Of a DNA stretch of 64,000 nucleotides, positions 36,101 through 64,000 are shown one piece after another. The notes below the pieces were generated by a model. It did not search any database. It was not told where the DNA came from and worked only from the letters and a program-made list of their open reading frames with translations. The DNA is taken from assembly GCF_047495875.1 (NCBI RefSeq), contig NC_092471.1, positions 8,143,001 through 8,207,000 of the forward strand. Direction: 5' to 3'. The stretch is from Pithys albifrons albifrons (Eukaryota > Chordata > Aves > Passeriformes > Thamnophilidae). How positions within the stretch are numbered: position 1 is the stretch's first letter; every line of letters begins with the position of its first letter. The position numbers were made by a program, and so were the translations under genes.

Positions 36101-38010
36101 TGCATGGATGGCTCTATAGGGTGGCCAGAGACCCTGGCTGACCTACCAGTCTCCTTCCTTCATGCCACGGTTGTGAAACAAACTTTTCTTCAGCCCACAA
36201 CCCGACTGACCAGTGCCCAGCTTCTAATAGCATCCATGGAGCCCAGGGTCAGTGTCCCTGGCACATCAGGAAAGCCCATGGCAGGAAGAGCTTCTTCTGG
36301 AGTCTGGGACCTCCTCCATTGCACCTTCATATGTCCTTCCTGCCAGACCAGTGCCCCTGCTGTGTTCCCAGTTCAATATATGGCAGCAGAGACATTTTAA
36401 GCTGCAGAGGGAAGGTGCACTCAGCTCCCCCCCCCCCCCCCCCCCAGATGATTTGTACGTGACACTGCCCTCCTCCTGTGACAAAGAGCTGAGACCCCGG
36501 GGCTGTGAGCAGCACTGGAAATTTGGTCCTTGACACAGTGCGGGCACACAGGGTACAGCCATCCCCTCCCAGCACTGGGGGAGGATGGGCTGGGCTGCTT
36601 TGTGAAGCAGCTTCACACGGAAAAGCAGATTGGCTTTAACCTTTAGGCTTCTTTTTGTCCTGGTTAGCAGAAGAGTAATATATTTTTTTGTAGCTAAAAA
36701 GCTCTATATTCTTCCTCACTACACCCCAGATGACAAGCTATATGTATGCCCTGACAGCTTCTGTCCTGACATCCCCAGGAATATTTGGGAAGTGTAAGAG
36801 AGGCCACGGCAAACAGCCTGGAGTGATTTACAGTGGATGTTTCACTGGAAAATGGGAAGGGAGAACAAGCAAAATCTCTGCAGCACTAACTGTGGCTTTT
36901 TGGGTTTGCTGAGATATGTTTCTCTTGCTCTGGGTTCCACAGGATCGTGTGGTTGTGACTTTCCAGCTGCAGCAATAACGATCCCTTATGGCAGTCCAGT
37001 GCCTGCCTTTGACTCTGCTCAGCACATTTACTTCTGCAAGTGAGGGCTCCTGCCCAAATGCTTCCTCCCGAGTGCTCAGTGAGGGGTCTCTGCAGGGCGA
37101 GGGTGGCCAAAGAGGTCAGACAGGACACTGAAGCCCCACAGCAGCGGGAGCAGAGAAGCAGCACAAGTGCAAGTTCCAGACACCCACTGCAGTGGGGGGA
37201 GGCTGCACTCTGCAGCCTGAGCTGACCTCAGAGGTCTGAGCGTGGGCAGCTGCTCTGGCACTCAGAGCATGAGCTACTGAGAGGGAGAGTTGAGCTTTTC
37301 AGGTGTGAAACCAGAACCAGGTTTTCTCAAACTCTTGTGAGACTTCACTAAGCTGCTAAACCACAGTGAAAGCTGGGAATTAGGAGCAGATTCTCCTCTG
37401 CCTCTCCAGGAAGGACTCACAACTGGTTTCAAGTTCAGTTGGAAACTTTTCCCAGTCTCCGGTAGAGTCCATCAGCCCATCCTCACTAGTGAACAGGACC
37501 TGATCTGCCCACCTCATGGAGCCAGCATAGCTGCCAGCCAGCTGCTCTCCCAGTGCACCTTAACCAGAGCAGGGAAAAGGTGACACTCACTGCTTGGTGA
37601 CTTTGGCAGCAGAGATACTCAGCTCCTCTTCCATGAGCCTGGAGCACAAAGTGTGCGCTCACTTCAGCCTCGCATTGCTCACCACCAGCTGTAAAGGCTC
37701 AGTGTTTATCTCAGCCCTATTAGTGCCAATCTTTTCCCTATTACTACACCCATAAGTCACAGGTGGACAACATCCTTTATTGCCGTGGTGATATTTAAAC
37801 CAGTGGAGGAATCAGTATTTTGTTTTAAGCTTGATTTTAGGCAGTCTGTTCCTTTGCTGCAGCCTCCACTCCACATCTGTGACTGCAGCCTTCTCCATCC
37901 AGCTGAGAGGGAAATTATGTGTGCAAGAGGAGTCAGGGCTCCTTTCCCAGCACGCTGCTCACATCGCTAGGACTGCCGTGCCTGCTGCACACTCAGCCAC
38001 AGGCTCAAGG
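27111..38010. other. intergenic between RAP2C and FRMD7 (includes FRMD7 upstream region)
   Basis: No exon-like series or protein family is seen on either strand. Short frames overlap one another and carry no domains. The last few hundred bases before 38011 must contain the FRMD7 5' UTR and promoter unless a non-coding first exon lies further away. No CpG island is present there, which fits a tissue-restricted gene. A poly(C) run at 36427 is listed separately. Confidence 0.55.
36427..36445 (+). repeat. poly(C) run, 19 bases
   Basis: Nineteen consecutive C residues are directly visible. Such a run is prone to length errors in sequencing, so its exact length is uncertain. Confidence 0.9.
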
Positions 38011-49034
<11,024 letters not shown>

Positions 49035-50165
49035 GTGCCTGACATCGGCCAGAGGGAGCAGAGGTGACCCTTGCTGACCCAGGACCACAGAACAGTGACA
49101 CTCTTGTTTGCTTGCAGCTGATGAAACATTGATGTGCTTGTGTTGTGTGAGCAGTCGAGGATGTGTTGATGGACAACAGGGGTGTTCAGAAGTATTCAAT
49201 GCCTGCTGGTCTGCCTCTGCCCCACACACGGGGGTTATTGCTTCAGCTAGAGGGGCCAGGGATTGCTTAAAGCCCTGCTAAGACCTTGTGTCCTGCCCAA
49301 CTTTGTGAGTAGGACACAACCCATCACACCTAGTGCTCAGCTGCTGGAGTCTTCACTGACAGGCGAGGGGGGAAAAGACAAGACTTCTCACAGAACAGTT
49401 TATGTTGCTGTTTTTCCCAGCTGCAGGAAAGCACACTGGTAGGAAGGGCATTTGAAGCCCCTTTGGAGAGGAGCAGGATGTTCAAGGAAATCTGATCCAG
49501 GAGATGACTCCATGTGGACACAGCCAATGCCCAGAGCCCATCTCCTGCACCTGCCTCACCCCCCTTTGACACAGGGAGCACCTGGCCCTTAGCGACAAGG
49601 GGGGCTGTGCACGCTCCTTGCTATGCTTGGAGTCATGGAGGAAGGAAACTGCTCTGTCTTCTCCCCTGCCAGGTTAGAGCATTATCCTCAACAGCCCTTG
49701 TACTTCTGGGGTAGAGAGGCATGTAAGAGGGTGCTTTGTTTCCCCAAATCAGGCCCCAGTCAAGCAGTGTGGGGAAAAAGATCTCAGGCAGGAGGAAGAA
49801 AGGAACAGGCCGCTTCTTGGAAATATTTTTATTACAGAACTTACTATTACCCTAAACTTACACTAAATCTGCTCAGAAATTTTGAGGATGACACCTCTGC
49901 AAGATTTTAGGAGAGATCTTGGTAATTTTCTTTAAAAACAATCCTGTAAGTCTTACATGACTGTAAGCAGAGGGACAGCCCCGAAAATCCACAGTGGAGA
50001 AAGCACTGTGACCTGCTGGAATGGATTTCAGAAACAAGAAAGCTGTGACAAAAAGAATTAGGCTAAAAGGCAAAAATAAATGGGTTTATGGGTAGTGCTC
50101 ACCTTAGGTGCCACTGTCCTTTGTTTTAGAAGGTGGACAATAAAAATAAGTTGTTCAAAACCAAG
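49035..50165 (+). other. FRMD7: probable FRMD7 3' UTR
   Basis: The sequence after the stop has no coding signature and reaches AATAAA at 50139-50144, followed by a T/GT-rich tract at about 50165-50195. A 3' UTR of about 1.1 kb is inferred. Confidence 0.55.
50139..50144 (+). promoter_or_regulatory. FRMD7: FRMD7 polyadenylation signal
   Basis: A canonical AATAAA, the first good candidate after the FRMD7 stop, with a GT-rich downstream element. Confidence 0.5.
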
Positions 50166-53050
50166 TTTTGCATTCCTTCTTCTGGCCTGTGTGATTTGCA
50201 CCCTCAGCCCTGCAGGCACCCCCCGCCCACCTTGCCCTCCTCCTCCCAGCTCCTGGGCAGCCCTCACTGCACCAAGGAGCTGGTTTCCCTCTCCTGCACT
50301 GCTTGCTGGCTCCCTCTGTGCCTCAGCAACTGGGGAAGACTTGCTGAGATCCCTGAATGCTGCTGGAAACTGCCACATTCCTGGCTGGTTGCCCAAAGAA
50401 ATGCATTAGACCAAAAAGTGAGCACACTGCAAGGTTTGCTGCTCCTCCTGGTTACCCTGTGCTGAAGCCATGAAGTACAGTGGTCCCTCATGCTGCTCTG
50501 GCACACATTCTATCAAAAAAAAAAAGGGATAATCCTTCTGGTTAGAGTTGTTTTTTCCCTTTCCCAAAGCTCTGCACCTTGGAAAGAACCACCACTCGCT
50601 CCAGAGAAAGGCAGCCTGTGTGCACAATGTGATAAGAGGGTTAAAAGAGCAGCAGTGTTTCAAACAGGCTGCACACCCAGCCCTGGGACGATGAACCTCC
50701 CAGGGATACACCCACATTCACTGTAAGCTCCTGAGCACAGGTGGATGCACAGGTGAGGGCTGGCCCACACCAGCTTTACCTTTACCATGTCCCAGAGCAG
50801 ACACAATCCCAGCAAGAGGGATCAACTATGCCTCCCAAATCTTCAGGAGCTGCCAGCTCTGGTGTTCAAGACTATGCTGGGAAAACAGCACTGAGAAGGA
50901 GAAACAAGGACTTGGGAACTATTTTTGGATTTTTCCATTGACTAGAGAGCATTGGGGCACAGCATAGGCACTGTGCCTCAGCACATCCTACAGGATGGTC
51001 AACAATAGCAGAGGAACAAAGCAGCTTGTCAGCAACTGACAGAAATTAACATCTTCAAGCTACATCCATTGGGTAAATCAGCATTCTTGGGATTGACTAA
51101 AATTAAGGAACAATTCCAGTAAGCAGTGCCTCATATGTTGAGAACAACTGAAACAAGACTTGAGTACATCCTTCCCCCCGGTCCCTGTTCAGCCCTATTC
51201 ACCCCAAAATGGTAAGAACATCTATTTAAGTGATTGTGTTTCTCTAGGGAAGAAAACAAGGATATAGAGAGGACATGAAGTATTTGATTTGCTGGTAAAA
51301 GACAGAGAGCAGTACCTGGAAAATGTCAACTGTTACAGCCCTTAAACATGGAAGGAACACTGAAGGGCAGGAGGCACAGGAGCACTGCAGTGTAAAAACA
51401 TTAACCTACTCAGTGCATTCTGACTGACATAACTGGTTTAGATAAAACAGATAAAGATTTAGATAAAACAGATAAAGCTGATCTTGAAATTCAGATGGAT
51501 GATGTTCAGCAATTTTTTAGTAGAGGTTTTAGGAAATAAAAAGAAGCAAAATGAACACAGTATTCAAAGAACTTGAGTTTGGAGAAGCACTGACAGGCTT
51601 CAGCATACCTCATCTCTGTATTAAGTGTTATTTCATTTATTGGAAAGATGTGAAATAAGACAGGTCAGCATACATACCATTAAAACTTTGCAAAGAGGAA
51701 AATAATTTTATTCCAGTGTTGTAATAAAACAGTGTGATAAAAATCAGACTTTCAACAACTGCTAAAATTTGTGCAAACACATCAAAAACCTACCTATCTC
51801 CTACTCAGCTACCGACACTCAATCAAAGGCAGGAGCAGGTGGGACAACACTTAATTACTGTACAGAAGCAAACAGAGGGGTCAGAAACCAAAGGCTTTAA
51901 GAGTGTTACACTGATAAAGGACTCATCTACCCAAGAACAAATACATTCCCCTATTCTGCAATTCAGACTACTTTGATAAGACTACTTCAGTAGCAACTCT
52001 TCTCAGCCTACCGTGGGAAGCCTGGCAAACCAAACGAGCACAAAGATGGTTCCTGCATGAATATTTTGATATGTCTTTCCATTAGCTATTTGCCAGCAAC
52101 AGAATACTGCTGATTAAGTTACACACTTCATCAATAACTAACACATGTGGGGAAAAAGACAGGTCTTCTCTGTAGCCAGCAATACAGACATCCATTCATA
52201 GGAGTTAATGATACTCTTCAGATGCATAGAGATTTCAGGAGCAGAAATGCCATGTGCAGCACAAAACAAACCTTCTTGAATGGACTGTGCTGTAAGAGAA
52301 CCAGGCTATATTATACTCATGTGGCTGGGGTTTTCCCCATGCTGTCCCATGAGATAGGTAGACAATCCCACTCACTTCACAGGAAGAGGCATCATAGTTC
52401 AGCAATTTGCTACAGTCTTATTATAAATAGGTCAGGTTCCAATTTCCTGTGTGTCAGTACCTAACCCCACCTACCCAGAATTGTTCATACAGTTGCACAG
52501 ATTAATGATTTTGTCTCAATAGGGTAGAGCCAACAGTTACAAAATTTGGCAGGAATTCCCATCACCTCTCCCCTTTGACTTGTACATAAAAAGAACACCC
52601 TAAGGAAAGTGACGTAGAAGTAAAAATGTTTTTAATTCTGAAAAATAGTATGGAGCTCCTTAAAATGAGATTTGGGTGGATCTGTGGCACAGACCTTGTG
52701 CACCTTCACTCCCAGCGCTGAGGTCCAGGGCAGTCAGATCCTTCTGAGATCGCTCCCTTGTCCTCACTGGCCATACGTGTCTGCCTGAACCCACAGAGCC
52801 TGCAGTCTCCTCTCCAGGAATGGGATCACACCGAACCCTGGGGCTGCTCCATCCATTCCTGAGGCACAGCTGCTGGCAGGTGTCCCCTGGACAGGAACAG
52901 CATGGGGGGAACCCACACAAAGCACTCCCACAAAGTCATGCAAGGATCAACCATTCCTGAACTAGGACACAAGTCTGAAAGAGCCATGTCCACACCTCTG
53001 CACATCTGCTAAAATCCAGAATAAAATGCACAACAGAACAAGCTCATCAA
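50166..53050. other. tail-to-tail intergenic gap between FRMD7 and STK26
   Basis: About 2.9 kb separate the two inferred poly(A) sites. No gene is recognised; frames are short and unremarkable. A 21-base tandem duplication at 51437 is the only distinct structure. Either 3' UTR could extend into this gap. Confidence 0.55.
51437..51478 (+). repeat. 21-bp tandem duplication carrying four GATA motifs
   Basis: Two head-to-tail copies of a 21-base unit match at 20 of 21 positions, and each has two AGATAA motifs. The result is four GATA sites in 42 bases. Confidence 0.85.
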
Positions 53051-53054
53051 AGTT

Positions 53055-54967
53055 TACAGAACTTAAATATTTATTTTTAAACCATTTTAAACCCCCCAAA
53101 ACATTGAAATAAGCTTCATCTATAAACAGATTTACAAGACTAACAACTAGAGAAGCTAGAGGAGCACTACAATTTGTTTCTGTGATGCAGTTATTTTGTA
53201 AAGCTTCAGATCAACTGTATTTACAACTTTTGCTGCTTTTACATTTATAAAAATATTTATTTAATCCATAACATTATTGTTTTCAAAAACTATTTCCAGA
53301 CTTTTTTCTCAGATATAAATTCTAATTGAATTTCAGTTATATAGCAGATGAAAGTTTTAAACAGAAACATTTCTTTTAAAATTAAAACAAGGAGTTAAAA
53401 GTAATTTTTTTACAGTGTAGGCACCATTGAAAATAATTGTCCTTGGCATATCTAACCACCATCTCTCACGAGTGTCCTTTATATAAAAATGATGTAATGG
53501 CAACATTTGACTGAAAATGCAGTATTTACTTGCACACCATTACTTTTTCAATATTTGGCAGATATATTTCAGATTCTTTAAAATGACTTTTGTGCAAAAA
53601 CAAAATGTGCAGGTCTGAACCATAAAATAAACACACCCAGCCTTTATCAAAAATAAATTTACACCAACAGTTCCACAGCTAAGTACTGAAAAACAACCCC
53701 AGTTCAAAACTTCAGCATAATATACATACTGGGTTGAAAAAGGGAAAAAAGCAACAAGAAACCCCCCAACAAACAACCCCCCCAAAAACAACAGAAGAGA
53801 TTACCCATCTAGCAGTACCATAAATATATAACTGAAAGCAACTTTATAGTCTTACCTACTTTTTATGAAAAAAAATCACTCCGTACTGCACAGTACTACC
53901 TTTTTGTGAAAGAATATCTATAACTCAGTTATTTGCATATTAACTAGTAAATACATATTTAAAATACACTTTCAGAAAATTATAAACAAATTATGTTGAT
54001 GTACTGTATTTAATGTATTTCAGAACAAAAAATGTGTATAAATATCTTACAGGAGAAACAACACCACCACACAGAACGCTGGTGTTACACCGATCCCTGT
54101 GTGTGAGGTACGGAACACGCTCGGCTTCTCTGGCTCCCTTCCACCCAGGCATGTGTACTCAGAGGAAAAAAATTAAATTAAGTTAAACTGGACTTCAGGT
54201 TTTGTCCATTATTGCCAAAAGCCCCACCCCCTCAACTGTATTGCTCTAAATTTTCCTACCATGATGATGTAAGACTGAATTACTACTTCGAAACCTGTTC
54301 TAAAAGGTAATACACATACTGTACATCAGGATAGACCTGTTGCTACATATCACCTGCAAACTATTGACATATTGCTCTCAAATATATTTAATCATAGAGC
54401 TGCCTAAAATACTGTACCAATTCAGAATTAAAACAGATACTGTTGCAGGTTTGTTTTTCAGGGCACGGTAACTAAATGCTGGTTGAAGCAGGTGCTACAG
54501 CAATACCCTTTACCACTACACTATGTCTTGAATACGCTCGTGAAAAAGCTATTTTCTCTGAAGCTTGTTAGTGATTTACAAAAGTTTAACTCATGAATAA
54601 AAAAGACCTGTACTACCCCATGTACAGGAACAAAACAGCATCAAAACATACTGTACTTGCACATTCTATCAACTAATGTAATGATTATTTCTAAAAGCAA
54701 AACTGCACCTCAACATTTATCAGATTAAACAGGTGAAACTACAATATTAAAAGTTGTTCTTTACAAAATAATTTCCTGAAAATATAAAACCATGTGCACT
54801 GCCACAAAATAGTTGAGTAGGTTCTTTCAAATCCTCAATCACCATCAGTATGTTGCAAAGATCCAAAAGGCACAAGGAGCTCATGAGCTAAGCACTGCCA
54901 AGCTTGAAGTAGTTTTGGTGGGTTTCACTGGGTCCATACGAAACAGCAGTCAATTGTGTGAAGTTTC
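53055..54967 (-). other. STK26: probable STK26 3' UTR
   Basis: On the minus strand the AT-rich sequence after the STK26 stop runs to an AATAAA at 53075-53070 (seen as TTTATT on the plus strand). A T/GT-rich tract follows at lower coordinates. The length is about 1.9 kb. No coding signature is present. Confidence 0.55.
53070..53075 (-). promoter_or_regulatory. STK26: candidate STK26 polyadenylation signal
   Basis: AATAAA on the minus strand with a TGTT/GTTGTG-rich downstream region at about 53020-53045. Other AATAAA-like hexamers lie a few hundred bases before it, so alternative ends are possible. Confidence 0.45.
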
Positions 54968-62396
<7,429 letters not shown>

Positions 62397-64000
62397 CTGC
62401 AAAGGAAAACATGAGTTGTTAGAAGTCCAAGGCTGCCATAAAAAAAAGTTATACAGATTTCAATAGACTACCAGCACACTGTTAGGAGAAGGCAAATGCA
62501 AAGTCCCATTAAGCACCAAGTTACACGTAATTACTTCTTGTAGAATGATCACAGAGTTCCTGTGAAGTCTAAAATATTAATTAGTAAATTTGACTTCTGT
62601 ATTTAAAAAAGCAATGAAAAAATCCCATCACCACTAATCTGCTAACTAGTATCTAAAGTGATTTCACCTAAAGCAACAGAACTTAAAGAAAGAAGTGATT
62701 AGGTGGTGGTTTAAGTTTAAACTAAATGTTTTAATGTAAGGTTGTGATTCTTAAAAAAGACTGTCTTTGCATTAGAATTACCAATTCCAGTCACTTGTGA
62801 TACAGAAACATTACAATTCTAATAGGAAACTTTATTGTAACACCACCACATCTCGTATATGAGGAAAATACTCAGAACTCAGGATGACTTTAGAGCAAGA
62901 GTGTGAGCGTGACCATGTTTCAAAGACAACAGGAATTTAAAGACTAATGGAGGCAGCTGCAAAAGTGCCTCTTCACCTACATGGTATCTGTGCAAATGTG
63001 GATCTGACATGTCCACAAGCTCCAGTTTGTGTTGGTTATACCTAAGGACTTGCTCCCTGCCACAAAACTTGCTTGCTACCCTACAGGGAGCTCCCACTTT
63101 GAGATAACAAAGCACCACTACAACCCCCAGCCAGGAGAAACTGCACTGCCAGACCTGCAACCATATAAAAATCTTCAGGTTTCTCAAGTTTTCAGATTAG
63201 AGGTTCACAATCACCCATTGAAAGGTCAAAGATAAGAGCAATATAGTTCAACTGAATGTGTATGACCTGAGGCACCTATCTTAGGAATTTTTATTATTTT
63301 TTAATTGTGTCTAGCAGCACTGCAAAGCTCATGCACTCCTTTGCTATACACTGTCTGATCCTCAGCCCCTGTCAATATGTGAGTTCCTGCACCTTCTCTG
63401 TGGAGAGGTCTCAACTACTAGAACTGACAATTCCTCTAACACTGATGTCTGGATGCTGACTTTGTCCTTGCCACGTTGCTGTGAAGGGTGGCTGGTTCAC
63501 AGGAACACAACTGGAAGGACTGGGTACATCTACAGACTGTATGTTTCAAAACTGGGACCTTCTGCTACTTGCTTGACAGAGTCCACTCACATTTCAGACA
63601 AAACTCAAACATGAATCTATGGGCTACTACTCTGGGAAATTTTGTGAATAAATACATTTACTTAAAATAAAAACTAGTTATTAAAAATACTCCACTGAAC
63701 CAGAGCTGGTGAGGTACCATGCACACTGTGTAAGTCTCCAGCAAATATTTCCTAGTGCTAATTCCTTACAACAGGGCACAGACCCAGGGAAGGAGGACTC
63801 TTTAAAGCCCCTTACATTCTCCATTGCATGTTTTCCCACCCCATGGCCTGCCCTGGGACAGAAATCTTAAAGAAAACTCCACATGCAAATAAAGGTGCAG
63901 TTTCTGGAAGCACCACATCTAAATACCTTAACAAAGTGTGCTCTGTGAGATTTATACTGAATTTAAAAAACACACCATTTATGAGAGTCTATTCCAATAC
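62397..64000 (-). other. STK26: STK26 intron upstream of the hinge exon (partial)
   Basis: I searched the minus strand for the preceding exon (glycine-rich loop, catalytic lysine, VTKYYGSYLK end) and did not find it. The intron therefore continues beyond the window. Confidence 0.75.

Overview
The window looks like avian (probably autosomal) nuclear DNA. It holds spliced vertebrate genes with GT-AG introns, a truncated CR1-type LINE of the kind typical of birds, a CpG-island promoter, and long AT-rich 3' UTR-like and intergenic stretches. Three protein-coding genes can be read exon by exon: RAP2C (+ strand, complete, 183 aa), FRMD7 (+ strand, complete, 12 coding exons, 686 aa) and STK26/MST4 (- strand, partial: the last nine coding exons, equivalent to human residues 92-416; the 5' exons lie beyond base 64000). 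I identified the genes by comparing translations with the human proteins as I remember them. No database search was run.

Layout. Bases 1-4380 are AT-rich, carry a (+) polyadenylation signal at 4357, and are probably the 3' UTR or downstream flank of the next gene in the block (MBNL3 by vertebrate synteny; no MBNL3 coding sequence is visible). A sharply bounded CpG-rich island at about 400-735 interrupts this stretch. Bases 4381-16460 are intergenic, with a possible decayed endogenous-retrovirus remnant on the minus strand (about 11.37-12.1 kb) and two segments that look like conserved non-coding DNA. A CR1 fragment (16464-16860), a GC-rich minisatellite (17091-17256) and a CpG-island promoter with ETS, CRE-like and GC-box motifs precede RAP2C (17589-19832). 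Its likely 3' UTR runs to about 27.1 kb. Then come an intergenic stretch (27.1-38.0 kb), FRMD7 (38011-49034), its 3' UTR (to about 50.16 kb), a short tail-to-tail gap, and STK26 on the minus strand (3' UTR from about 53.05 kb, last coding base 54968).

How the genes relate. The order RAP2C-FRMD7-STK26, with STK26 convergent to FRMD7, matches the human Xq26.2 cluster. The proteins act in different settings: RAP2C is a membrane-bound small GTPase, FRMD7 is a FERM scaffold linked to actin, neurite growth and infantile nystagmus, and STK26 is a GCK-III kinase of the STRIPAK/CCM complexes. Linkage reflects ancestral gene order and is not a pathway operon. I found no convincing novel multi-gene system. 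The most unusual items are the isolated CpG-rich island near the left edge, the probable retroviral pol relic, and the RAP2C promoter architecture (CR1, minisatellite and two upstream ORFs within about 1.1 kb).
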